Below are positions 1 through 8,171 of a DNA stretch of 34,138 bases, in pieces (within the stretch, counting starts at the first letter, position 1; the number at the start of each line of letters is the position of its first letter). Source of the DNA: Alphaproteobacteria bacterium (GTDB lineage: Bacteria; Pseudomonadota; Alphaproteobacteria; Micropepsales; Micropepsaceae). The DNA is taken from assembly GCA_025361185.1 (NCBI GenBank), contig JANYAR010000093.1, positions 1 to 34,138 on the forward strand, written 5' to 3'. Made by a program: the position numbers and the translations under genes. A model generated the notes under the pieces. It saw only the letters and a list, made by a program, of their open reading frames with translations. It searched no databases and was not told where the DNA came from.

Positions 1-1366
1 GCGGCCAGTCTTGCGGCGGCAGGCTCATCACCTGGGGCGGCCAAGGCATGGACGCGGTGGTATCGGGGCCGGCCTTTTTCTCGGCCCGCTCCCGCGCCGT
101 GCCCATGGAATAATAGTTGAACACCGCCGGAATCTTGTTGGCATAGTCCGCCGCCTCAATGCCGGGACGCACGCAATGCGGCGCCCAGAAATGCAGGCTG
201 GGAATGCGCAAGGCCAATGCCGCGTCATACCCCGCCAATATGCCGCGCATCGCGGTCTCGAAATCGTACCTAGCGGGGGCATGGATTTCCACCGCATCGG
301 CACAGAACATCAATCCCACGATGTTCGACAGTTCGAGCGAGGTTCGCTTGTCGCCCAGGACACGGATGGGAAAGTCCTCCATGCCCGACCAACGCGCCAT
401 GGCGATGGAAAAGATCGTCAAATAGATGAGGAAAGGCGTGACCTTCCATTCGTCGGCCAGGGCGTGCACCTTGTCCAGCATGTGGCTGGGGATGGTGAAG
501 TTGCGCACCATACGGATGCCATTGCCCCACAACAACGGCGCGCCATCGGATGGCGCCTTCATGGTGGGTTGGTCGTGATACCAGCTGCGCCAATGCGCGA
601 TCAGCTGGGCCCCTTGGGGCGAGGCGAGAAATTCCCGTTCCGCCAGGGAATAGTCATTGTACGGCGCGCCGGACATCGCGCGCGCCTGCCCATGGTCCAA
701 TATGTCGTGAATCTCATCCAGCAGGATATTGCGGGTGCCGGCATCGGCGATCATGTGGGCCGACGACAGGGCCGCGAGGCTTTCGCCGCCCGGCAGGGCA
801 AAGACCTTGGCGCGGGTCAGCCACTGCCCATCGATCAGGTTCACCTGGGCGCAAAAGTCCTGCGCCCCCTTGGCTACGGCCTCATTGGCGCCGTCCGGGC
901 CCAGATTGCGCAAATCCTCCTGCTCCACCACAAATGCCTCGGCAGGATTGAGAAAAGCCAGCAGCGTGTCGCCTTGTGCCTGGAAACGAGCGCGCAGGGC
1001 GTCGTAACGCGCGATGACCTGGCGGATAGCGGCGGTGACCAACGAGGCATCATGGTGAAACCTGCCCACCATGGGGATATTCAGCGCAACGGGTGAACCT
1101 TCCCGCGGCCCCCCAGCGAACGCCCGCCACATTTCCTGCGCCACAGATGGGGTGGGCGGGCCCGGCCTGGTGGGCACCCCGCGCAAGGCCTTGCCGGCAT
1201 TGCGGGCCTTGAGATATTCCATCACCCCGGCGCGATGGCTGCGCAGACTTTCCTTGTCGGCATCGGTGAGCGCGCCCTTGGGCGAGCGGTAACGGATTTC
1301 GCCGTCGGCCAGGGACAGAAGAATGCCCCGGCTTTCCAGTCCTGAAATCAGCCTGCCGGTCGTCAT
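1..1366 (-). CDS. NRPS-type protein: TubC-like docking domain plus condensation domain (3'-partial)
   Basis: I translated this frame by hand; it stays open from the ATG at 1366 to the window edge (455 codons), so the C-terminus is missing. Residues 2-53 match the TubC N-terminal docking fold that receives the preceding NRPS/PKS module (look for LESRGI, EIRYRSPKGALT and a final short helix ending VMEYLK). Residues 75-450 look like a condensation domain, which joins an acyl or peptidyl donor to an amino-acyl acceptor. Its HHxxxDG motif is degenerate: AHMIADA at 203-209, keeping the second (catalytic) His204 and Asp208 but losing the first His and the Gly. The later VGLMFCADAVEI segment (350-361) corresponds to the usual VGxFVNTLPLRV motif, and VFNYYS lies near the end. 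No clear ribosome site precedes the ATG; a (GC)6 tract abuts it. Whether adenylation and carrier domains follow, or this is a stand-alone condensation protein, cannot be seen. Confidence 0.8.
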   Translation of the reverse strand, partial: MTTGRLISGLESRGILLSLADGEIRYRSPKGALTDADKESLRSHRAGVMEYLKARNAGKALRGVPTRPGPPTPSVAQEMWRAFAGGPREGSPVALNIPMVGRFHHDASLVTAAIRQVIARYDALRARFQAQGDTLLAFLNPAEAFVVEQEDLRNLGPDGANEAVAKGAQDFCAQVNLIDGQWLTRAKVFALPGGESLAALSSAHMIADAGTRNILLDEIHDILDHGQARAMSGAPYNDYSLAEREFLASPQGAQLIAHWRSWYHDQPTMKAPSDGAPLLWGNGIRMVRNFTIPSHMLDKVHALADEWKVTPFLIYLTIFSIAMARWSGMEDFPIRVLGDKRTSLELSNIVGLMFCADAVEIHAPARYDFETAMRGILAGYDAALALRIPSLHFWAPHCVRPGIEAADYANKIPAVFNYYSMGTARERAEKKAGPDTTASMPWPPQVMSLPPQDWP

Positions 1367-1559
1367 GCGCGCGCGCGCGGTGCGGCGGACGCACTCAACG
1401 CGACAAAGGCCGTGGCAACCGTAACAGGCATGTTGGCGAACGCGCCCAATCGCGCCAAAATGAACCAGCTGCGAGGGTTCGGTGAACAGGACATGGCAGA
1501 CTCGTCCGGAATTTCTCCGACGTTATGCCATGTTCGCTGGGGTTGGGGAATCGGCCTGT

Positions 1560-2132
1560 TTACAGCAGAGCGCCGGGGATGGACGCGATCTGGTTTTCCC
1601 AGGTTTGTTCGTCTTGCGTGCGGCGCGGCGTGTAGCGGCATAAGCCCATAACGAAGGTGGGTACATCATCACCATTTGCCAGCGGCACGAACAGGTTTTC
1701 AGCGTCGAGATACTCGCGGCCTTTGAGATGGACGCGGCCAACAAAACGCAGGGGCCGGCCGCCATTCAGAATTATGTCACCGCATTCGACCCAGCGCGCA
1801 ACATGATCCGGCGGAAGCGTTTCCTCGAACGTCTTCCCGGTGTTGTGGCCAGTTATCTCTGTGAGACTTGTTCCGATCAGCCGCCAGCTATAGTGAGAGG
1901 GATTGCATGCGACCCGCTCAAACAGAACGATGTTACGCAGCACATCCTTGAGGTCGCGCGGCGTGAAATCGGATCGCCTGGGCATTGGCCGCGCACCAGC
2001 CTTGGTTCGCCATAAACCAAGCAGTGCATCATAATAAGAATCGCTGAACGTTAACTCGGGATCACAACAATAATACCACTTTTCCCGAGCGGCCCGCTGA
2101 TTAAGTGCCTTGACTGGTTCATGCACGTTCAT
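1560..2132 (-). CDS. PAS_5-family PAS domain protein
   Basis: This is a small single-domain protein of about 190 residues. It has the hallmarks of the PAS_5 family common in Alphaproteobacteria: a LLGLWRTKAG segment, the signature MPRRSDFTPRDLKDVLRNI, then WRLIGTSLTEITGHNTGK, followed by a strand-rich half ending in a short C-terminal tail. Such proteins are stand-alone sensory or adaptor PAS modules; no kinase, GGDEF or DNA-binding domain is fused here, so the signal and the partner are unknown. I prefer the ATG at 2132 (MNVHEPVK) because a GGA lies just upstream and the family starts near there; an in-frame ATG at 2198 would add 22 residues of low-complexity sequence. It is divergent from the tandem-GNAT gene and lies 193 bp upstream of the condensation-domain gene on the same strand. 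Confidence 0.75.
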   Translation of the reverse strand: MNVHEPVKALNQRAAREKWYYCCDPELTFSDSYYDALLGLWRTKAGARPMPRRSDFTPRDLKDVLRNIVLFERVACNPSHYSWRLIGTSLTEITGHNTGKTFEETLPPDHVARWVECGDIILNGGRPLRFVGRVHLKGREYLDAENLFVPLANGDDVPTFVMGLCRYTPRRTQDEQTWENQIASIPGALL

Positions 2133-2234
2133 AATTCCAGTATTGAGTGCAAATCCTGAACAGTGGGTAAAGCGGCCATCATTTACCCCGGCCGTCACAT
2201 ATTAAGGAATTGCAATTCCCTGGTAAATTTCTGA

Positions 2235-2404
2235 CCACAACTTGCTGTTGAAAGGCGCGGCGGCTCGCAAACCTGCGTGAAGTTGTGGCCGAGCCCGCGC
2301 GTGACGAGAACCCACGGGATTAACCGCGGGGCCCGTTTTCAACGCCGTTTTTGGTTCGCCCGGCTCGGGCTTGCGGGTAGACCCTGCTATCCCTCGGAGC
2401 CAGC
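2235..2404. other. Intergenic region with strong inverted repeats (possible structured RNA)
   Basis: The gap between the divergent PAS and GNAT genes holds two clear folds. One is a perfect 9-bp inverted repeat, CCACAACTT at 2235-2243 and AAGTTGTGG at 2280-2288. The other is a compound hairpin at 2362-2401: GGCTC pairs with GAGCC, GGG with CCC, and an inner GCGGG...CCCtGC closes a TAGA loop. A further 7-bp pair (GTTGAAA 2247-2253 with TTTCAAC 2337-2343) could compete with the first. This could be a small RNA or a 5' leader; I cannot assign it to a known RNA family. Confidence 0.3.
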
Positions 2405-2421
2405 AACCGCAGCATCGATGT

Positions 2422-2449
2422 TTGTTTATTGATCGTTAACCTTTATAGA
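2422..2449 (+). promoter_or_regulatory. Candidate sigma-70-type promoter of the tandem-GNAT gene
   Basis: TTGTTT (2422-2427) and TATAGA (2444-2449) are spaced by 16 bp in a locally AT-rich stretch 35 bp upstream of the GNAT start codon. This would give a leader of roughly 28 nt. Assignment rests only on resemblance to the consensus. Confidence 0.35.
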
Positions 2450-2483
2450 CCATTAAGGAATCACAAAAAGGCTTAATATTCAG

Positions 2484-3716
2484 ATGGTCCTGTTACGTAA
2501 AACACCAACCTCGGTCGAACGGACAGCGACCGCCCGGCACGGCAAATACAGGCTGGATGAGCTCGACCCTGTGCGCATGGCCAAGCATCTGATTATGTTC
2601 GATCCGTCAGAGCAGAACATCGTAGAAATCGTAGCCCAGGCCCGACTCAGCATTCCAGGGATTACTGAGACGGAGGAAGTCCTCAAAGTTGCACGCCACA
2701 ATCCTGATTGCATCATGGCGTTGGCGCACAGATCAAAATTCGATCCGAAGGCTCCTGAAGCCGAAGGCCTCGTCGCCATCCTACCTTTGAATGCGCTGGG
2801 CCTGCGGCTTCTGGCGCTGGGGACTTTTGACACCAAGCACCCCGACTTACGGCTGGTTGCACGGCCCAACGAACGGCCCGCGGGAATATATATGTGGTGT
2901 TTTTACGGGCCCGGCTCGCTGGCAGCGGGCACGGCCCTGTTCATAGAGAGAATGTCGGCGCCGCAATATGCCGGCATAGACCTGTATTCTCGATCCGTGA
3001 CCGACGCGGGGCGTAATTTTCACGAGGTTCTGGGGTTCTGCGAAGGTGCCCAAATCGGCGCGACTTGGGCGCCACATCTGTGGCACTTTCCACGGGCCCA
3101 GAAACCGCCGCTATATGACAGCTACAAGCCTGGTGCCGCCCACAACGAGGTTGGCATCACGGTCGCCCGCACGTTTGACGACATCATGCGCGTCGCCGCC
3201 GTCCGAAATTCTGTCTATATCGGCGAGCAAGAGTGTCCTTATGACGAGGAATATGACGGCAACGATCTGTCGGCTACGCATCTTCTAGCCTACATTGGCG
3301 ATGAACCGGTTGGCTGTCTTCGGCTGAGGTTCTTCGCGGGCTTTGCAAAATTTGAACGAATGGCGATCCGCAAGGAATTTCGCAAATCCCGCGCTGCCAT
3401 CCAGCTCGCACGCGCCGGATTCAAGTTCTGCCAGAAGAAAGGATACCGCCGTGTTTACGGCCATATCCAAGAGCGTCTGGTCAGCTTCTGGAGCCGTTTC
3501 GGTTTCCGCGTAATGGAAAACAGCCAGCGCTTCGTGTTTTCCGATTTTGAATATGTAGAAATCGTCGCCGACATCGAGCCCGATCCCGACGCCATCGCGA
3601 TCGGAGCAGATCCCTATATCTTGATCAGGCCCGAAGGCCGCTGGCATGTTCCTGGCGTCCTGGAGACGTCAGCGTCCCGCCCCGCCAGCAACCACCCGGT
3701 CGCCAAGAAACGATAA
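2484..3716 (+). CDS. Tandem GNAT-fold acyltransferase, substrate unknown
   Basis: This protein of 410 residues appears to contain two GNAT modules. The C-terminal one (about 225-355) is the better preserved: a strand with GDEPVGCLRLRFF, then FAKFERMAIRKEFRKSRAAIQLAR (the acyl-CoA pyrophosphate-binding turn and helix), then KKGYRRVYGHI and FWSRFGFRV, which is the usual end of the fold. The N-terminal half (about 60-190) shows a weaker copy with GLVAILPLNALGLRLL and FHEVLGF. Double-GNAT proteins transfer acetyl or longer acyl groups to amines; the acceptor cannot be deduced. The wide gap to the downstream acyl ligase (146 bp) contains a short GC-rich hairpin at 3791-3808 but no U-tract, so co-transcription is possible and would fit an acyl-amine product. 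The start codon has only a weak AAAGG 14 nt upstream. Confidence 0.7.
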   Translation: MVLLRKTPTSVERTATARHGKYRLDELDPVRMAKHLIMFDPSEQNIVEIVAQARLSIPGITETEEVLKVARHNPDCIMALAHRSKFDPKAPEAEGLVAILPLNALGLRLLALGTFDTKHPDLRLVARPNERPAGIYMWCFYGPGSLAAGTALFIERMSAPQYAGIDLYSRSVTDAGRNFHEVLGFCEGAQIGATWAPHLWHFPRAQKPPLYDSYKPGAAHNEVGITVARTFDDIMRVAAVRNSVYIGEQECPYDEEYDGNDLSATHLLAYIGDEPVGCLRLRFFAGFAKFERMAIRKEFRKSRAAIQLARAGFKFCQKKGYRRVYGHIQERLVSFWSRFGFRVMENSQRFVFSDFEYVEIVADIEPDPDAIAIGADPYILIRPEGRWHVPGVLETSASRPASNHPVAKKR

Positions 3717-3862
3717 TTTGTCTGTCTTTTCGGGGCGAGGACGGCCTACGACCTGTGGTTGCCTAATACAAGCCGCCCTAGTAGCTTCCCGCGCCGTCGG
3801 GTCGGCGCCTGGGGCTGCGTTCCCGGTACTGCGCTGACAATGAATTTCACCTGAGGAATGGA

Positions 3863-5425
3863 ATGGAGTTTCACAGTCTGGTCGCCGCCCTGCCCGAAAG
3901 AAAAAGCGCGATCTACACCTTCGAGCGCGGCAAGGTCGCCCGCCATTCCCATGCTGCCCTGTATGACGATGTTGTGCGCGTGCGCGAGAGTTTGCGCGCC
4001 TGGGGTGTGAAAGCGGGCACCCGCGTGGGTATCTATGCCCCCAATTCCTATCACTGGCTGGTCTTTGATCTGGCGCTGGTCGAGCTGAAGGCCATCTCAA
4101 TGCCCTTCACCGACGATTTCGCAGGCAAGGTCAATCAGGATCTGCTGGACCGGTACAATGTCGCGCTGCTGCTGATTTCCAAAAGAGATGCGCGTCTGTT
4201 TACGCAGAAGCCGTCCCATGTCGCCTTCATTGACGCTGACAATGAAAATATCGCGGTACTGGACAGACCGCACTCGAACGATCCGGACCTCGCCGACCAT
4301 TTCAGCCTGGTGTTCTCCTCTGGCTCCGCCGGTGGCCTCAAAGGCCTGGTGATCAGCCGTAAGGGTGTGGAGGCCACCCTGCCACCGATTTTCGGCGCGC
4401 TTAACATGGGTCCTGGAGACAGCCTTCTGCTCTTCCTGCCCATGTCGAATTTCCAGCAGCGTAATATGTGTTATGCCGCGCTGTGGTATGATTACGACCT
4501 TATCATTACCGATTATACGCAGCTGTTCGCCGCCATGCCGGCGCTCAACCCCACCGTCCTGATCGCCCCGCCGGTGCTGTATCAGATGCTGCATGCCGAA
4601 TATGAGAAATATCCGCGCTGGAAGAAATCCCTGTGGTCGGCGCTGGGCCTGGGCCTGTCGCTGTTGCCGTCCGCTTCGCTGCGCCAGGGCCTTGCACGCA
4701 TTCTGTTTGGGGATTTTTACAAACAGTTCGGCGGCCGGATCCGCCTGCTGGCCACCGGCATGGCGCCCATCCGCAGCAACATCGGAAAATTCTTCCACCA
4801 GCTGCAACTGCCGCTGTGCGAGTCCTATGGCATGGTGGAAGCAGGTTCGCTGACCTTCCGTTCCCCGCGTTCAAAGGTCTTTGACTCAGTGGGCAAACTG
4901 CTTGAGGGCATCGATGTGTCCTTCACGCCCAACGGCGAGATCATCGTCAGCCGCGAAACGCCGCTCACCCTGCGCTACTTCCAGTGCGCCGAAGGTGAGA
5001 ATGAGCGCGTGTTCGTGGGTCAGGGGCGCATCGCCACGGGCGACATGGGCCGGCTGGACGCCGAGGGCAATCTCTATCTGATGGGCCGCAAGCGGGAATT
5101 GCTGGTCACACCGAACGGTCAAAAGTTGCACCCCGAAGTCATCGAGCAGGAACTGAACAACTGCCCGGATGTGGCGCACTCGGTTCTTTACCTGAAACCC
5201 GATGCCACGCACCTGACCTGTGTGGTGGACCTTGTGCCGCCGGGCGGCGAGGATGCGCGGGCGCGGGTGAGCCAATATGCCAACAGCCTGCCTGCGACGA
5301 AAAAAGCCGCTCCGTTCGTGGAAGTGATCTTCGCCGAGGCGCCCTTCAGCACCGAAAACGGCATGCTCAGGCCCAACATGAAGATCGACCGCAAGGCGAT
5401 CGCGGCCCGTTATTTGCAGCCCTGA
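3863..5425 (+). CDS. Long-chain acyl-adenylating ligase (ANL superfamily, acyl-CoA/ACP synthetase-like)
   Basis: This enzyme activates a carboxylic acid, probably a fatty acid, as acyl-AMP and passes it to CoA or a carrier protein. Visible ANL motifs, in order: P-loop-like FSSGSAGGLKG at 151-161 (usual form YTSGTTGxPKG), SYGMVEAG at 321-328, TGDMGRLD at 392-399 with the hinge GRKRELL at 408-414, and a C-terminal NGMLRPNMK whose Lys507 is at the position of the catalytic A10 lysine. Length (520 residues) is normal for the family, and all domains are present. A GAGGA lies 8-10 nt before the ATG. It is convergent with the efflux operon (17 bp between stops). Candidate roles are loading an acyl starter for the nearby condensation-domain protein, or supplying acyl thioesters for the ceramide pathway further downstream; the sequence does not decide between them. 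Confidence 0.8.
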   Translation: MEFHSLVAALPERKSAIYTFERGKVARHSHAALYDDVVRVRESLRAWGVKAGTRVGIYAPNSYHWLVFDLALVELKAISMPFTDDFAGKVNQDLLDRYNVALLLISKRDARLFTQKPSHVAFIDADNENIAVLDRPHSNDPDLADHFSLVFSSGSAGGLKGLVISRKGVEATLPPIFGALNMGPGDSLLLFLPMSNFQQRNMCYAALWYDYDLIITDYTQLFAAMPALNPTVLIAPPVLYQMLHAEYEKYPRWKKSLWSALGLGLSLLPSASLRQGLARILFGDFYKQFGGRIRLLATGMAPIRSNIGKFFHQLQLPLCESYGMVEAGSLTFRSPRSKVFDSVGKLLEGIDVSFTPNGEIIVSRETPLTLRYFQCAEGENERVFVGQGRIATGDMGRLDAEGNLYLMGRKRELLVTPNGQKLHPEVIEQELNNCPDVAHSVLYLKPDATHLTCVVDLVPPGGEDARARVSQYANSLPATKKAAPFVEVIFAEAPFSTENGMLRPNMKIDRKAIAARYLQP

Positions 5426-5442
5426 TCTGCAGCCTGCCTGCT

Positions 5443-7002
5443 TCAATCGGCCAGGGGCGGCGTACCGTGCGGCGCGCACCGGCGGCATAGCCACACGATG
5501 ACGATAGCCACAATGCACAACCAGGCCGAGACGGTGAACATGTCCACCGATGCCAGCAGATAGGCTTGGCCGATCATCTCACGCGTCACTGCCGCCTTGG
5601 CTGCCAGGTCGGACAGACCCATATCCCGCAGGGTCTGGAGGATATTGCCAAGGGCCGGCATGGTGGCCGAGGTCAGGTCCGCCATATGGCTTTGATGCAG
5701 GGCCTCTTGCCGGTCCCAGAAGGTCGTAATCAACGATACCGAAAAACCTGCCGCGATGATGCGCGCGAAATTGGAAAGCCCCGAAGCCGACGGAATCCGT
5801 TCCGGCGGTATGCCGTCCAGCAGAATGGTGATGGTGGCGATGAAAAATGAGCCCGACGATATCCCCTGCACCATCAATGGCAGGGCGATGGCCATGAAAC
5901 TGGCATCGGCGGTCAGGCTGGCGCGCATAAAGTAAGAAACGGCGGACGCGGCGAAGGCGATGGTGGCGACCCACCTGGCGTCGAACCGCGACATCATCCG
6001 GGCCGCCAGCGGCGTCACCAGCACGGCTATGGCCCCGGTGGGCGCCGACACCAGGCCCGCCCAAGTGGCGGTATAGCCCAACTGGGTCTGCAGCCAGAGC
6101 GGGATGAGCAGCATATTGGCCAGGAACACGCCATTTCCCAGACAGAACACAATCGTGCCCAGAGTAAAGTTGCGGGACCGGAACAGCGAGAGATCCACGA
6201 CCGGGTGTTCCTCTGTCAGCTCCCACAGCAGAAAAGCGCCAAAACCCACCACCGATACCACCGCCAAGACGACGATCTGGGTGGATGCAAACCAGTCGGC
6301 ATTCTTGCCGGTGTCCAGCATCACCTGCAGCGCGCCCGCCCATACGACCAAAAGTCCCAGACCGATCGCGTCGATAGGCAGCTTGCGCGTGGCGGTCTCG
6401 CGCTCCCGCAGATTGATCCAGCACAAGGCAATCACCATCAGGCCCACCGGCACATTGATGAGGAATATCCAGCCCCAGTGCCAAGAATCCGAAATATAGC
6501 CGCCCAGAATGGGGCCGCAGATCGGCGCCACCAGCGTGGTGACGGACCAGACGGCCAGCGCGGTGGTGCGCCGTTGGTGCGGAAAGATCGACAGCATCAG
6601 GGCCTGCGAGCCTGGAATGATCGGGCCTGACAAGGCGCCTTGCAGCGCGCGGAAGAACACCAGCGACTCCAGACTCCAGGCGATGCCGCACAGCAGCGAC
6701 GCGATGGTGAAGCCCAGCATCGACAGCACAAAAACCCGCACCACGCCATAACGGTTCATCAGCCAGCCGGTTATCGGCACGGCGATGCCGTTGGCGACCA
6801 CGAAAGAGGTAATGATCCAGGTGGCCTGGTCGGTGGAAGCGCCCAGATTGCCCGCAATGGTGGGCAGCGAGACATTGGCGATGGTGGTGTCGAGCACCTG
6901 CGTGAAGGTTCCCATCGCCAGCGCGAAGGCGGTCACAGCCAGGGCGGCGCCCTTTAACGGAGCTTGCGTCGCCGCCGGCGAGATTTCGGCTGCCGAGCTC
7001 AC
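5443..7002 (-). CDS. emrB: DHA2-family MFS multidrug transporter (EmrB-like)
   Basis: This inner-membrane proton antiporter is the pump component of a tripartite efflux system. The 519 residues give about 14 hydrophobic segments, as usual for the DHA2 (14-spanner) branch. The DHA2 signature LDTTIANVSLP is at 37-47, motif A (GWLMNRYG) at 79-86, and motif C-like glycines follow in APICGPILGGYI. It is the last gene of a three-gene overlapping operon; its ATG overlaps the adaptor gene's stop (ATGA, 6999-7002). The partners it needs, an HlyD/EmrA adaptor and a TolC-type channel, are encoded directly upstream, so the set is complete. No regulator gene is adjacent. Substrate is unknown. Confidence 0.9.
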   Translation of the reverse strand: MSSAAEISPAATQAPLKGAALAVTAFALAMGTFTQVLDTTIANVSLPTIAGNLGASTDQATWIITSFVVANGIAVPITGWLMNRYGVVRVFVLSMLGFTIASLLCGIAWSLESLVFFRALQGALSGPIIPGSQALMLSIFPHQRRTTALAVWSVTTLVAPICGPILGGYISDSWHWGWIFLINVPVGLMVIALCWINLRERETATRKLPIDAIGLGLLVVWAGALQVMLDTGKNADWFASTQIVVLAVVSVVGFGAFLLWELTEEHPVVDLSLFRSRNFTLGTIVFCLGNGVFLANMLLIPLWLQTQLGYTATWAGLVSAPTGAIAVLVTPLAARMMSRFDARWVATIAFAASAVSYFMRASLTADASFMAIALPLMVQGISSGSFFIATITILLDGIPPERIPSASGLSNFARIIAAGFSVSLITTFWDRQEALHQSHMADLTSATMPALGNILQTLRDMGLSDLAAKAAVTREMIGQAYLLASVDMFTVSAWLCIVAIVIVWLCRRCAPHGTPPLAD

Positions 7003-8171
7003 CGCGCCTTCGCGGTGTTGGCGGCCAGTATCCTCTTCACCAGCGCATCGACCTTGGCGCTGATATCCTCGCCAGTATTGCCGCGCATAACGCCCACGGA
7101 CGCGGCGCTGGCGATGCGCGGACCGGACTGATCGGTGACATTGACGGTCGCGCTGACGCTGAGCCCGACGCGCAGCGGGTTGTTCTGCAGCTCGGCAGGA
7201 TCAAGCGCGATGCGCACCGGCACGCGCTGCACGATCTTGATCCAGTTGCCCGAAGCATTCTGCGCCGGCAGCAGCGCAAAGGCACTGCCCGAGCCGGCTC
7301 CCAAGCCCGCAACATGACCGTGATAGGTGACCTTGCCGCCATAGATATCGGTGGTGACATTGACCGGTTGGCCGATCCGCATGCGCGAAAGCTGGCCCTC
7401 CTTGAAATTCGCGTCGACCCACACATTCGACAGCGGCACCACCGCCATCAGCGGCGCGCCCGCATTGACTCTCTGGCCGACCTGCACCGTGCGCTGGGCG
7501 ACCACGCCGTCCACAGGCGCCACGATCTTCATGTGCGCCAGTGCGATGGCGGCGGCGCGCAGCTGCGCCTCTGCCGCCAGAACATCGGGATTGTGCGCCA
7601 CGTCGACACCGGCAATGCCTGACTGTGCCTGGGCCAGACCGCCGCGCGCCGAATTAACGGCGGCCTCGGCGGCCGCCACCGCATCGCGAGCATGGCCCAG
7701 TTCTTCGCCCGAAACCGCGCCGGCCAGCGCCGCCTGGCGTCTCTGATAGTCCTTCTTGGCCTGCTCCAGCGCGACCTCGGCCTGCTCCAGCTGGGCGGAG
7801 TAGGAATCGGCGCTGGCAAAAGTGCCCCGCACCGCGCGCGCCGCCCGCGCCAGATTGGCCTCCGCTGCCCGCAGGGTGACGTCCGCCACCGATGGATCCA
7901 TCTCGATCAGCAGCTGACCTTGACGCACGGTCTGGGTGTTGTCGGCATAGAGCGCCGTGACGGTGGCATTCTCGCGGCTGGTCACCGCCACGATATTGCC
8001 CGCGACATAGGCATCGTCGGTGATCTCGCTGAATCGGCCCGATATCCACCACCAGGCGCCATACAGCAGGGCCGCCACGACAATGACGACGCCGAAGACA
8101 AGGAATCCCTGGCGGCGGCGTTCCGCTCTTTGGTCCTTCCGTTCCCAACCGGCATCGGTGATGTCGCTCAT
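6999..8171 (-). CDS. emrA: HlyD/EmrA-family membrane fusion (periplasmic adaptor) protein
   Basis: This protein links the inner-membrane EmrB-like transporter to the outer-membrane channel. The 390 residues show a short cytoplasmic basic head, one membrane anchor (about 23-44), the conserved ITDDAYVAGN entry into the first lipoyl half, an Ala/Glu/Gln-rich alpha-helical hairpin (about 95-205), the second lipoyl half (HMKIVAPVDGVVAQRTVQVGQ) and a beta-barrel domain. The ITDDAYV motif is typical of EmrA/HlyD partners of DHA2 pumps. Both ends overlap neighbours by 4 bp (ATGA), which points to translational coupling and fixed stoichiometry with the pump and channel. Confidence 0.9.
   Translation of the reverse strand: MSDITDAGWERKDQRAERRRQGFLVFGVVIVVAALLYGAWWWISGRFSEITDDAYVAGNIVAVTSRENATVTALYADNTQTVRQGQLLIEMDPSVADVTLRAAEANLARAARAVRGTFASADSYSAQLEQAEVALEQAKKDYQRRQAALAGAVSGEELGHARDAVAAAEAAVNSARGGLAQAQSGIAGVDVAHNPDVLAAEAQLRAAAIALAHMKIVAPVDGVVAQRTVQVGQRVNAGAPLMAVVPLSNVWVDANFKEGQLSRMRIGQPVNVTTDIYGGKVTYHGHVAGLGAGSGSAFALLPAQNASGNWIKIVQRVPVRIALDPAELQNNPLRVGLSVSATVNVTDQSGPRIASAASVGVMRGNTGEDISAKVDALVKRILAANTAKAR

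Noticed and set aside
11..1096. Long plus-strand open frame opposite the condensation-domain gene
   Set aside because: It is the antisense shadow of the minus-strand gene. Its composition (His/Arg/Gln rich) and lack of any motif mark it as non-coding.
1363..1494. Small 43-codon minus-strand frame whose stop overlaps the condensation gene's ATG (ATGA)
   Set aside because: The overlap and a hydrophobic stretch are suggestive of a leader peptide, but there is no ribosome site and no family resemblance. GC-rich DNA gives many such frames.
3791..3808. GC-rich hairpin (GCGCCG/CGGCGC) between the tandem-GNAT and ligase genes as a terminator
   Set aside because: No T-tract follows and the loop is only 6 nt. 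It cannot be separated from chance pairing in GC-rich DNA.
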